A DNA stretch of 64,000 nt from Oscillospiraceae bacterium (GTDB taxonomy: Bacteria; Bacillota; Clostridia; Oscillospirales; Oscillospiraceae), in assembly GCA_015067435.1 (NCBI GenBank), contig SVMM01000011.1, positions 45,126 through 109,125 of the forward strand, written 5' to 3'. The notes below the pieces were generated by a model. That model worked only from the letters and a program-made list of their open reading frames with translations. It was not told where the DNA came from and did no database searches. Position 1 is the stretch's first letter. Each line of letters begins with the position of its first letter. Shown in pieces: positions 55,382 through 63,785 of this stretch. Position numbers and translations under genes: made by a program.

Positions 55382-56115
55382 TTCGCCGCCTCCTCTCTCG
55401 GATGCGTCCGGCAGACATACTTGCCTTTTTCCGCCAGATCGGCGATCTCATCATACTCCGCCTGATCGATGGCCCGGAATTTGATATACTGCCCGGCCTT
55501 GGGCAGGATCGGCGTCTCACGATTCGGGTCGTACATCTTCACCGGCGTGCGGCCGATCAGCTGCCAGCCGCCCGGCGAGTCGATCGGATAGACGCCCGTC
55601 TGCTTACCCGCGATGCCAACGGAACCGGCGGGAATTTTGACGCGCGGCTGTTTGAGGCGCGGCGTTTCGATCTTGTCGCTCATACCGCCGAGGTAGGTGA
55701 AGCCCGGCGTGAAGCCCAGCATGTAGATCAGGTATTCGGTGGAGGTGTGGATGTCGACGACCTCCTGCTCCGAGATGCCGGCGTGCTCGGCGACAAAGGC
55801 CAGATCAGGCCCCATCTCGCCGCCGTAGAGTACCGGCACCTCCAGCACGTCGCTCGGCGGGATTTTGATCGAGCCAAGCTGCCCCAGCAATCCCTCCAGC
55901 CGTTTCGTCAGCGCGCGGTAGGAGATGACGCCCGGATCGTAGTGGATCATGCAGGAACGATAGGTCGGCACCAATTCCACAATACCGGGGACGCCGCTCT
56001 TTTCCAGCGCGATGGTAAACGCGCGGATCTGCGCGTTGATCGATTCGCTGATCTCATTGCCGAACTCCGCGCTGAGCGAGGTGTCGCCGGTCAATAAAAA
56101 TCTTACATCAGGCAT
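55378..56115 (-). CDS. pxpB: 5-oxoprolinase subunit B (KipI-like)
   Basis: 245 residues. AHS1 domain: LLTGDTSLSAEFGNEISESINAQIRAF, ELVPTYRSCMIHYDPGVISYRAL, VPVLYGGEMGPDLAFVAEHAGISEQEVVDIHTSTEYLIYMLGFTPGFTYLGGM and PAGSVGIAGKQTGVYPIDSPGGWQLIGRTPVKMY. GFxPGFxYLGG and SPGGWxxIGRTP are the family signatures. Partner of pxpC. Confidence 0.93.
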   Translation of the reverse strand: MPDVRFLLTGDTSLSAEFGNEISESINAQIRAFTIALEKSGVPGIVELVPTYRSCMIHYDPGVISYRALTKRLEGLLGQLGSIKIPPSDVLEVPVLYGGEMGPDLAFVAEHAGISEQEVVDIHTSTEYLIYMLGFTPGFTYLGGMSDKIETPRLKQPRVKIPAGSVGIAGKQTGVYPIDSPGGWQLIGRTPVKMYDPNRETPILPKAGQYIKFRAIDQAEYDEIADLAEKGKYVCRTHPREEAAK

Positions 56116-56177
56116 AGTGCCCCTCCTTTTTGCCGGGGCGGCCCGCTTGCGCGGACCGCCCTTTCAGCGACGCATTA

Positions 56178-57440
56178 TTACACAAAGAGGTTCTTGAGGT
56201 TCGGCAGCGCCGTGACGGCGAGATACGCCGTGATCACGACCACGATCCAGCCGAGGACGGTCAGAACGATCGGGTGCTTATACTCTTCGCCGACGATCTT
56301 CTTATTATTGACGGCAAGCAGGATACTGGCAAGGCCGATCGGCAGAATAAGACCGTTCACCGCGCCCGCGAGCACCAGAAGCTTCGCCGCGCCGCCCAAA
56401 ATCACCATGATCAGGGACGATACCGCAATGAAGCCGATGATCCAGTAGTTCTCGTTCTTCTCGATCTTCGGGCTGAAGGTCTTCAGAAAGGAAACGGAGG
56501 TATACGCCGCGCCGATAATGGACGTCAGCGCCGCGCAGAAGATCACAAGCCCCGCGAAGCGATACGCCAGATTGCCGGCGCCGACCAGGAACGCATAGGC
56601 AGCCGGGTTGGATATGCCGTTGTACTCCGGGACGCCCGCCATGCCGGCATTTGCGGCGGGATCGGCAAGATTGATGCCGGAGAACTTGGTGACGACGCCG
56701 AGGATCGCCAGGAACAGGAGCACGCGGACGATGGCGGCGATACCCATGCCCATGACCGAGCTCCTGCTTGCCTGACCCAGATTCTCCTTGCCGGTCACGC
56801 CGCCGTCGATCAGGCGGTGGGCGCCGGAGAACGTGATGTAACCGCCGACCGTACCGCCGATCAGGGTGAGGATTGCCGGGATCGTCGCGCTGACGCCGCT
56901 GGACGGAACGAAGGTGTTGACCACGGCCTCCCCGACCGGGGGCTTTGTGATGAACATGACGATGAGGATCACGACGATCATGAGCGCGCCCAGATACTTC
57001 ACGATCTGGTCAACAATGGATTTCGCGGATTTGGAAAGGAAGATCACGATTGCCAGCAGGGCGGAGATGACATAGCCGACTCTCGCGGGAATGCCGGTCA
57101 GGGCGAAGATACCAAGACCGCCGCCGCCAACGTTGCCGATGTTGAACGCCAGACCGCCGAGTGCTATCAGGCCCGCGAGCAGGTAGCCGAGTCCGCGGAA
57201 CACTTCGTTTGCCACGTCCTGACCGCGCTTGCCGGTGTAACACAGCACGCGCCAGATATTCATCTGGGCGATACCCGACATAATCAGAGACGCCAGAATA
57301 ACAAACCCGAAGCTGGATTTGAGACTGCTGGTAAAGGTCGCCGTTTGTGTCAGGAAGCCGGGGCCGATGGCAGAGGTCGCCATCAGGAACGCCGCGCCGA
57401 GGATGACGCTCATATTCTTTTTCTTCTCCGTGTTGCTCAT
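56178..57440 (-). CDS. NRAMP-family transporter of the pyroglutamate operon (YcsG-like)
   Basis: 420 residues from ATG 57440 after AAGGAGG. Eleven hydrophobic segments; helix 1 GAAFLMATSAIGPGFLTQTATF holds the unwound GPG segment in place of the canonical DPGN metal motif of manganese transporters, and helix 6 has TLIGGTVGGYITFSGAHRLID. The altered helix-1 motif, as in YcsG-like proteins, suggests a substrate other than Mn2+/Fe2+, possibly pyroglutamate or a related compound. It lies between pxpA and pxpB. Confidence 0.88.
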   Translation of the reverse strand: MSNTEKKKNMSVILGAAFLMATSAIGPGFLTQTATFTSSLKSSFGFVILASLIMSGIAQMNIWRVLCYTGKRGQDVANEVFRGLGYLLAGLIALGGLAFNIGNVGGGGLGIFALTGIPARVGYVISALLAIVIFLSKSAKSIVDQIVKYLGALMIVVILIVMFITKPPVGEAVVNTFVPSSGVSATIPAILTLIGGTVGGYITFSGAHRLIDGGVTGKENLGQASRSSVMGMGIAAIVRVLLFLAILGVVTKFSGINLADPAANAGMAGVPEYNGISNPAAYAFLVGAGNLAYRFAGLVIFCAALTSIIGAAYTSVSFLKTFSPKIEKNENYWIIGFIAVSSLIMVILGGAAKLLVLAGAVNGLILPIGLASILLAVNNKKIVGEEYKHPIVLTVLGWIVVVITAYLAVTALPNLKNLFV

Positions 57441-57479
57441 AGGTTCCTCCTTATTTAACACACGTTTTTGGGATGCTGT

Positions 57480-58247
57480 TTATACGATCTCGGCGATGGG
57501 CGCGATCGTGACGCCCTCCGCTTCGAGACGTGCCCGGATGTTCTTCACGAACTCCACTGCCGAGGGATTGTCGCCGTGGACACAGATGGAATCCGCCGCG
57601 AGAGGCACCTCCTCGCCAGTAATCGCGGTAACCTTGCCCTCCTTGACCATGCGAATCGTGCGGGTGATCGCCTCCTCCGTGTCGTGGATGACCGCGCCCG
57701 GCTTGCTGCGGGGAACCAGCGAGCCGTCCGCCTGATAGGCGCGGTCGGCGAACACCTCGCTTGCGACGCGGATACCGACCTGCTTCGCCGCCTCCACCAT
57801 CTTGCTGTTCGCAAGGGCGAGGAAAATCACGTCCTTGTCCACCTCCGCAACCGCCTCCGCAATGGCGAGCGCGAGATCAATGTCCTTGCCTGCCATGTTG
57901 TAGAGCGCGCCGTGGGGCTTACAATGCTGCAGCTTCACACCGTTTGCCTTCGTGAACGCCATCAGCGCGCCAAGCTGGTACTTAACGTATGCCTTTGCCT
58001 CCTTGGGTGAGCATGCAACGTTACGCCTGCCGAAGCCCATCAGATCAGGATAGCCCGGATGCGCGCCCACGGCGACGCCCGCCGTCTTGGCCGCCTGCAC
58101 GGTCTTGTCCATCACCAGAGGGTCGCCGGCATGGTAGCCGCAGGCCACGTTCGCCGAGGAGATGTGCGCGATCACATCGGCGTCCATACCAATGGTGTAG
58201 TTGCCGAAGCTCTCGCCCAGATCGCTGTTGAGGTCAACCTTGTACAT
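57480..58247 (-). CDS. pxpA: 5-oxoprolinase subunit A (LamB/YcsF)
   Basis: 255 residues from ATG 58247. [73 protein letters not shown] is the LamB/YcsF N-terminus; [13 protein letters not shown] and [24 protein letters not shown] close the fold. First gene of the operon pxpA-NRAMP-pxpB-pxpC-DUF1445-TIGR04076. Confidence 0.93.
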   Translation of the reverse strand: MYKVDLNSDLGESFGNYTIGMDADVIAHISSANVACGYHAGDPLVMDKTVQAAKTAGVAVGAHPGYPDLMGFGRRNVACSPKEAKAYVKYQLGALMAFTKANGVKLQHCKPHGALYNMAGKDIDLALAIAEAVAEVDKDVIFLALANSKMVEAAKQVGIRVASEVFADRAYQADGSLVPRSKPGAVIHDTEEAITRTIRMVKEGKVTAITGEEVPLAADSICVHGDNPSAVEFVKNIRARLEAEGVTIAPIAEIV

Positions 58248-58409
58248 GTGCGTTCTCCCTTCCCATGTCATTTCGGCGGTGGTGCCGCCGCGCAGCCCTT
58301 CTGTGCAGAATTGTTTATATGCCTCATTAAAAAAAGTGGTATCAAAGCGACAAAAAAACAGCATGTCGATAGGAACGTCAGCTTTTCCGGTTGCTTTCTG
58401 GATTCCTTC

Positions 58410-58459
58410 TTGACAACTGCACGAATGGGTTATATAAAATTTACTATACTTCTTCTCAA
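58410..58459. promoter_or_regulatory. Overlapping divergent promoters of the pxp operon and AraC gene
   Basis: Plus strand: TTGACA (58410-58415), 17 bp, TATAAA (58433-58438) for the AraC gene. Minus strand: TTGAGA (complement of 58454-58459), 17 bp, TATATA (58431-58436) for pxpA. The two -10 boxes share bases, so the promoters should compete. Confidence 0.7.
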
Positions 58460-58520
58460 AATTCTATCCGAATCCCGTCTAAAAATATCACAATCTTGAT
58501 TTCAAGGAAAAAGAGTCAAT

Positions 58521-59402
58521 ATGTTTTTTGTAGACAGTAACCAAAAAGCCAACTTCACCCTGCCCTATGAGTTCCCTCTGGTCGTGCACGAGACAAAGCT
58601 GTGGGAGAAGCCGATGGGCTTCAACAACTGGCACTGGCACGAGGAGGTGCAGTTCACCTACGTGCTGGAGGGGGGCATGATCACCACCGCGCAGGGCAGC
58701 GACTACATTCTGCGTGCCGGCGACGGATTTTTCGTTAACTCAAACCTCTCTCATATGACGCGTCCCACCTCGCCCGACTCCGCGCGCTATCTCAGTCTGA
58801 ACCTGCACCCCAGCCTGCTGACGCTGTTCCACGGGAGCGTCGTTGAACAGAAGTATTTCATGCCCTACGTCAACCATCCGTTTTTCCAGTTCATCCCACT
58901 CTCGCCGGAAACGTCATGGCAAGAGCAAGCGCTGCAGAATATGCGCTTGCTGTTCCGTATTCTACAGGAACGGCCGTTTGGTTATGAACTGGATTCCTAT
59001 GGGCTGTTGCTGCATCTATGGAAGTTGCTGCTGGAGCATTTGCAGTCTGATTCCGCGCAGTCTCCTCTCATGGAACGTGCGGAGGCGCACGGCATCATAT
59101 CGTTCCTGCACGAGCACCATGACGAAACAATTTCACTCAAAAATGTCGCCGATCATGTCCACCTGAGCCAGGAGGAGTGCTGTCGCCTGTTTAAGGCGAC
59201 CTATGGCTGCACCATCTTTACCTATCTCGCGGATTACCGCTTGCAGCAGAGCATCCTGCTTCTTTCCGACCCTTCGCTCTCCGTCTCTCAGATTGCGGAG
59301 CGCTGTGGGTTCAACAGCACCAGCTACTTCATCAAGCGATTCCGGGAGAAGGTCGGCATGAGTCCACTGCAATATCGAAATGCCGCCAGGAAAGGCGGTT
59401 GA
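58521..59402 (+). CDS. AraC-family regulator of the pyroglutamate operon
   Basis: 293 residues. N-terminal cupin (about 15-100: HWHEEVQFTYVLEGGMITTAQGSDYILRAGDGFFVNSNLSH) and C-terminal double HTH (about 190-290: HHDETISLKNVADHVHLSQEECCRLFKATYGCTIFTYLADYRLQQSILLLSDPSLSVSQIAERCGFNSTSYFIKRFREKVGMSPLQYR). It is divergent from pxpA and shares its promoter DNA, so it probably activates the operon on a ligand such as pyroglutamate. B. subtilis uses an IclR-type KipR at the same place. Confidence 0.9.
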   Translation: MFFVDSNQKANFTLPYEFPLVVHETKLWEKPMGFNNWHWHEEVQFTYVLEGGMITTAQGSDYILRAGDGFFVNSNLSHMTRPTSPDSARYLSLNLHPSLLTLFHGSVVEQKYFMPYVNHPFFQFIPLSPETSWQEQALQNMRLLFRILQERPFGYELDSYGLLLHLWKLLLEHLQSDSAQSPLMERAEAHGIISFLHEHHDETISLKNVADHVHLSQEECCRLFKATYGCTIFTYLADYRLQQSILLLSDPSLSVSQIAERCGFNSTSYFIKRFREKVGMSPLQYRNAARKGG

Positions 59403-59539
59403 TGCCTCTCTGCCGTGAAAATGCTCCCTCAAATGCAGAAGGTGGGCTAAGCAATAGCTCATGAGGACAGCGTGCAGACGTCGACAGCTCCTTTTTCCAC
59501 GCCTGAAACCAGCATTTTCAATCCCCAAAAACCGCGAGC

Positions 59540-59575
59540 CCGCAATCCCTTTGTACAAGCGGGATCGCGGGCATA
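59540..59575. terminator. Hairpin after the AraC gene
   Basis: GCCCGCAATCCC pairs imperfectly with GGGATCGCGGGC. The rest of 59403-59598 has no gene. Confidence 0.55.
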
Positions 59576-59598
59576 GCTTAACCGGATTTGGTTCATGG

Positions 59599-59749
59599 GT
59601 CGGAGTTATCAGGCACTCCCCCAAAACGCTGGTTTTATGCGGTTTTCACGGCGCTTGACATCGTATCCCAAACCTTTCGAAAACGGCGCGAACCCTTTTC
59701 CTGCAAGGGCTCGCGCCTATTTCGCAAAATAGTAGTCAAACAGTAGTCA
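59599..59749. other. Core plus P' arm, left end of another element
   Basis: GTCGGAGT (59599-59606) with tatcaggc, and the P' arm ending TAGTAGTCA (59730) and CAGTAGTCA (59741). It is very close to the arm at 52951. It shows that element accretion continues to the right of the pxp locus. Confidence 0.75.
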
Positions 59750-59989
59750 AGATGCAAATGCCGCGCGGACGTCGGAGAGGGGCTGACCGAGGCGCAGCGC
59801 CCGTTCCCGTTCGTAGGTCACCCGCGTGACTTCCTCGATGAACGCCTTTTCCTTTTCGTCGGCGCTCGCCCAACTCACATGGTACTTGCGGCAGAGGGCA
59901 AAGAAGATCGCATAGAACCTTTCCTCCTCCGGATCTTTCCGGCAATACCATTCCGCATCGGACGCGGGGATATTCTTCTCGTCGATCAT
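59747..59989 (-). CDS. Small hypothetical protein at an element end
   Basis: 80 residues with GGGAGG before the ATG: DEKNIPASDAEWYCRKDPEEERFYAIFFALCRKYHVSWASADEKEKAFIEEVTRVTYERERALRLGQPL. Charged helical protein without recognised motifs. It ends in the P' arm like the genes at 24899 and 31079. Such outward-facing minus-strand genes at each P' arm seem to be a feature of this element family. Confidence 0.55.
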   Translation of the reverse strand: MIDEKNIPASDAEWYCRKDPEEERFYAIFFALCRKYHVSWASADEKEKAFIEEVTRVTYERERALRLGQPLSDVRAAFAS

Positions 59990-60013
59990 ACGCTGTGCCT
60001 CCCTTCCGATAGG

Positions 60014-60535
60014 TTACTCAAGATAGCTGAAGAAAATTCGCTTAGCCGCCTCATCCGCAATGATGAAACGTGGAGCCGCGGAAGAAAGCGACGGCAGCTT
60101 CACCGCACCAAAGTCCTTCGCGTAATGCTCCGCCAACCTGGTCGTCTTCGCCTCCAGCACGACGTCACCGCCAAAACCGTTGTCCACCGAGAGCTTGATG
60201 CCAAAGGCGATCAGCAGCCTGCCGATCCCTCTGTATTTTCGGTTCTCGCCAACGATCGTTGGATTGCTGTCCGGCTCCGCCTCCATGTAGACGATATGGA
60301 CGATCAGCGCGTTCTCCTGGATCTCATACGCGCCGAGAGCGAGCAACTCTTCCCCTGCCCTGACCGCATACTTCTCAAATGTTTCCGATGCCAGATATTC
60401 GCTTGTCCATGCGGTCTGCCACTTGGGGCTGGACTCTGTCCGCAGCGCGTCCGCTCTTTCCATCGGCGTAATGGAAACATCGACTCGCTTGTCATTGCGG
60501 TCAAAAACGTATGGAACAAACTGCAAACGAACCAC
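60014..60535 (-). CDS. GNAT-fold acetyltransferase-like protein
   Basis: 173 residues; the GTG at 60535 overlaps a GAGGTGG, so the start is uncertain. LLALGAYEIQENALIVHIVYMEAEPDSN gives the strand before the CoA site, NRKYRGIGRLLIAFGIKLSVDNGFGGDVVLEAKT the R/Q-x-x-G-x-G/A pyrophosphate loop (RGIGRLL) and HYAKDFGAVKL the last strand. Substrate unknown. Confidence 0.7.
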   Translation of the reverse strand: MVRLQFVPYVFDRNDKRVDVSITPMERADALRTESSPKWQTAWTSEYLASETFEKYAVRAGEELLALGAYEIQENALIVHIVYMEAEPDSNPTIVGENRKYRGIGRLLIAFGIKLSVDNGFGGDVVLEAKTTRLAEHYAKDFGAVKLPSLSSAAPRFIIADEAAKRIFFSYLE

Positions 60536-60710
60536 CTCTTGCGTCCAGTTTACATGATTGGTAATGAACCGTCAAGCAATTTTGCCGCGAATAGCATACA
60601 AAAATACCATAGCTTCATATTGACTGAACCCTTTGGCTGCAACTTTTCAAGATAGAACCTGCGTTAATGACGCAAATCTCTTTCTCAACCGCTCAACAAA
60701 CAGCTTTTAT

Positions 60711-60756
60711 GCAAATCACGGGCGGAGCGGTTCCATGCCGTTTCGCCCGTGATTTA
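60711..60756 (-). terminator. Terminator of the ferredoxin gene
   Basis: AAATCACGGGCG pairs with CGCCCGTGATTT around a 19-nt loop, just past the stop at 60763. The rest of 60536-60762 has no gene. Confidence 0.7.
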
Positions 60757-60762
60757 GTCTCT

Positions 60763-61464
60763 CTATCGATCCAGAATCCTGCCGTCAATGGAAACCGTCA
60801 CGACCTGCCACGGAATAAACTTGCCGCTGGCTTTGAGCGCCTGCTCCGCCGCGCGCTGGATGCCGCCGCAGCAGGGCACTTCCATACGCAGAACGGTCAC
60901 GCTCTTGATATCGTTTCCGTCGATGATCTCCGTCAGCTTCTCCGTGTAGTCCACGCCGTCGAGCTTGGGGCAGCCGATCAGCGTCACCTTGCCGCGCATG
61001 AACTCCTCGTGGACGTTCGCGTAGGCATAGGCGGTGCAGTCTGCCGCAATCAGCAGCTTCGCGCCGTCGAAAAACGGAGCCTTTGGCGGAACCAGCTTGA
61101 TCTGGCAGGGCCACTGGCCGAGCCGTGAGACCGACTTTGTCGCGCTCGCGGGCGCTTCCTGTTCCGCCGCCGCGTTCATCTGCCGCATTGCGCTGCCTGG
61201 GCAGGCGTGCGTGTTCGCCTCGGTCGCGCAGGCTTTCGCCGCCTTGACCGCCGCCTCGTCATACTCCGGCGCTTCGCGCTCCTCAAAGGTAATCGCTCCG
61301 GTGGGGCAGTTCGGCAGGCAGTCGCCGAAGCCGTCGCAGAAGTTCTCACGCACCAGCTTCGCCTTGCCGTTTACCATCTCGATAGCTCCCTCGTGGCACG
61401 CCTCGGCACAGGCGCCGCAGCCGTTGCATTTTTTCTCGTCGATGTAAATGATTTTACGGATCAT
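60763..61464 (-). CDS. 4Fe-4S ferredoxin-type iron-sulfur protein
   Basis: 233 residues from ATG 61464 (AAGGAGGAC upstream). Two [4Fe-4S] motifs: CNGCGACAEACHEGAIE (residues 13-29) and CDGFGDCLPNCPTGAI, the second with the first spacing changed (C-x4-C). The C-terminal 120 residues (IAADCTAYAYANVHEEFMRGKVTLIGCPKLDGVDYTEKLTEII; LRMEVPCCGGIQRAAEQAL) form a conserved Cys-containing domain of anaerobe ferredoxin-like proteins. It is divergent from a Crp/Fnr gene 86 bp away, probably its regulator. Confidence 0.87.
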   Translation of the reverse strand: MIRKIIYIDEKKCNGCGACAEACHEGAIEMVNGKAKLVRENFCDGFGDCLPNCPTGAITFEEREAPEYDEAAVKAAKACATEANTHACPGSAMRQMNAAAEQEAPASATKSVSRLGQWPCQIKLVPPKAPFFDGAKLLIAADCTAYAYANVHEEFMRGKVTLIGCPKLDGVDYTEKLTEIIDGNDIKSVTVLRMEVPCCGGIQRAAEQALKASGKFIPWQVVTVSIDGRILDR

Positions 61465-61550
61465 GGCAATGTCCTCCTTGCGTTTCTGTGGCAATCATAG
61501 TATGCTTGCGGGAGAAAGTATGTTGTTATAACCACATTTCGAGGATTGCT

Positions 61551-62192
61551 ATGGAAAATACTTTGTTGCGGCAAACGCCGCTGTTCCGCGGCATGACGGA
61601 GTGCGAAATTGAAAAGGCGCTCCACGGGCTGAACGCCGCAGAGCGCACATATCAAAAGGGTGTGGTCGTTCTTCGCGCGGGAGAGACGACCTCGCGCATG
61701 GGGCTGGTGCTCAGCGGTGGCGTCACGATTGAGTCCTGCGACCCGTGGGGCAAGCGCACGCTGTTGAGCCACATCGGGTCTGGCCAGCTCTTCGCCGAGA
61801 GCTACGCCCTGCTGGAAGGTGAGCCGATGCAGGTGGACGTCTGCGTCAGCGAGGACTGCCGCATTTTGTTTCTCTCGCCCGCAGGACTCCAATGCGCCGA
61901 GCCGTGGGCGGTGAAAGCGACGCGCAATCTGCTGACGATCACCGCGCGGAAGAACCTCACGCTCTCGCTGCGCAGCTTCCACACCGCGCCCAAGACCGTG
62001 CGCGAGCGCGTGACGGCGTATCTCAACACCGAGGCGCTGCGGCAGCACAAGCGGGAGTTCGACATCCCCTTTGACCGCCAGCAGCTCGCGGACTATCTCA
62101 ACCTTGACCGCACGGCGCTGAGCAAGGAGCTTGGCAAAATGCGCGCGGATGGCCTGATTGAGTGCCAAAAGAACCATTTTGCGCTCAAGTGA
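61551..62192 (+). CDS. Crp/Fnr-family transcription regulator
   Basis: 213 residues from ATG 61551. cNMP-binding-type beta barrel (about 20-115: VVVLRAGETTSRMGLVLSGGVTIESCDPWGKRTLLSHIGSGQLFAESYAL) and C-terminal HTH (about 160-205: EFDIPFDRQQLADYLNLDRTALSKELGKMRADGLIECQKNHF). No N-terminal Cys cluster, so not a classical Fe-S Fnr. It probably regulates the divergent ferredoxin gene. Confidence 0.9.
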   Translation: MENTLLRQTPLFRGMTECEIEKALHGLNAAERTYQKGVVVLRAGETTSRMGLVLSGGVTIESCDPWGKRTLLSHIGSGQLFAESYALLEGEPMQVDVCVSEDCRILFLSPAGLQCAEPWAVKATRNLLTITARKNLTLSLRSFHTAPKTVRERVTAYLNTEALRQHKREFDIPFDRQQLADYLNLDRTALSKELGKMRADGLIECQKNHFALK

Positions 62193-63061
62193 CGCCGTCC
62201 GTCCTGTCCGCCATCAAGCCGTGCTTTTTTGACATGCGCCAGAAACAGGAAGCAAACCGTGATCTGCGCGATGGTGGAGCACGGCACGCTCAAGCCGATG
62301 TAAAAGAGCCGCCCCGTCTTTACGCTCATGAGGTAGGCGACGGGGATGCGGATCAGGAACGCCGCGCCGATGCCCTGCGCCATGACAAACGCCGTGGACA
62401 GCCCAATGGCGATCCTAAGCCCGCGCAGCGCGCGCTCCGGCTGCCGCGCGCCGGTGTTCTGGGCGACATAGGCGCTCATAGACTGCATAAACGCCTCCGG
62501 CACCAGCATGATGAAGGCGCAGACCTTCTCTGCCACGCCCACGCCCGCCGAGGCGATCAGCCCCAGGCAGTTGGTGATGGCGAGGATGACGAGAAACGAC
62601 AGCCCCACCAGCAGGCTTTGCAGGGAGATCGGCGCGCCGAAAAGCGTGATCCGGTGAGCGATGCCGCCGTCGAGGCACAGCTCCCGCCGCGTCAGCTCAA
62701 AGGGCAGCGTCCGGCGCTTGAGCAGAAAAAAGGAGACGAGCACGCTCACCGTCTGCGAGGCGACCGTTGCAATGGCGGCGCCCGCCGCGCCCATGCCGAG
62801 TTCTTTGATGAGCAGCAGGTCGCCCGAGATATTGCAGGCGCTCGCGATGGCAACGGTAGCGAGCGGCGTTCGCGAGTCTCCCATGCCGCGCATGACGCTG
62901 CCGAGCACGTTGTAGGCGACGATCATGACACTGCCGCCGCCGCAGATGGCGATATAGCGTTTCGTCTCCGCGAACGCCTCCGCCGGCGCGTTCATCGCCC
63001 GCGCCAGCGCACCCGAAAGCAGTGGGATCAGCGCCGTCAGCGCATCTACCTTTTTCTTCAC
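62190..63061 (-). pseudogene. Truncated MATE-family transporter
   Basis: The frame on the minus strand covers MATE from about helix 4 onward: YIAICGGGSVMIVAYNVLGSVMRGMGDSRTPLATVAIASACNISGDLLLI, GAAGAAIATVASQTVSVLVSFFLL, GAPISLQSLLVGLSFLVILAIT and FLIRIPVAYLMS. About 110 N-terminal residues are missing, and the C-terminus after FLAHVKKARL reads on into the antisense of the Crp gene to 62093. Not a functional transporter. Confidence 0.75.
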
Positions 63062-63225
63062 GCAAAGAAAAATGTATCATCCCATGGCATTTTCGCTCTA
63101 TTTACAATAACTGACCTTTTTGGTTCGGTCATATCTTTACTCAGGTTCATCCGCTTGCTCAGAAATTCTTATCGTAGCGCAGTGGCGACCGGGGCAAATG
63201 CTCCGACCGCCGCGATTAACACCGC

Positions 63226-63393
63226 CTATTCCGTTTTATCCGGTTCCTCCGGCGAGGACATCTTCTCGCCCACCTTGTCCTGCGCGCGGCGCTTCGCCTT
63301 CTCCACCGCGTCCTCTTTCACCATGTGGTACATGGCGATGTCTCGCAGCGGCTCCTTCTGATACCCGAACACGCCATAGCATTTGCCGAGGAT
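63226..63393 (-). pseudogene. C-terminal remnant, family not recognised
   Basis: About 55 codons on the minus strand: KCYGVFGYQKEPLRDIAMYHMVKEDAVEKAKRRAQDKVGEKMSSPEEPDKTE. Charged helical tail. It is fused upstream to the broken HEPN gene near 63393. The stretch 63062-63225 has no gene. Confidence 0.4.
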
Positions 63394-63457
63394 AGGTCAG
63401 GAGCTTTTCTGTTGTCTCAATGATTTTTGCGATTCTTTGCTCATCGGAATACTTCAA
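63390..63457 (-). pseudogene. Truncated HEPN protein of an MNT/HEPN pair
   Basis: Start TTG 63457 overlaps the MNT stop. Only KYSDEQRIAKIIETTEKLLTY remains before the frame enters unrelated sequence. The catalytic R-x4-6-H of HEPN RNases is missing. Confidence 0.6.
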
Positions 63458-63756
63458 GCGATCTGCACCCCCTCCGAGAAGATGGCGTTATAGAAATCCG
63501 TGCCCTCGTTGATTTCGCGCAGCTCATATACGTCAACATTTTTCCCAAGCTGGTCAAATAATTCATCGGCAATGGAAAAAACATCGGTCGGCTCAAATTC
63601 CACTCCGCCAATGATGACCAGATCGACGTCCGACGTCCTCGTCGCTTCGCCGCGCGCGTAGGAGCCAAGCAAAACCGCCCGCTCCGCATGGTTTTTTCGC
63701 AGCAGAGGGACAACGCATGCCGCGATCTCCTCCTGTGTATAGATTTTCTCGGACAC
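63454..63756 (-). CDS. MNT-domain nucleotidyltransferase antitoxin
   Basis: 100 residues from GTG 63756 (AGAGGTGAT upstream; ATG 63780 is an alternative). AVLLGSYARGEATRTSDVDLVI is the GSx10DxD nucleotidyltransferase motif of minimal MNT proteins. In MNT-HEPN pairs it AMPylates and silences the HEPN RNase. The partner here is truncated, so the antitoxin is orphaned. Confidence 0.85.
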   Translation of the reverse strand: MSEKIYTQEEIAACVVPLLRKNHAERAVLLGSYARGEATRTSDVDLVIIGGVEFEPTDVFSIADELFDQLGKNVDVYELREINEGTDFYNAIFSEGVQIA

Positions 63757-63785
63757 ATCATCACCTCTGAAAAATCGCAAAAAGG

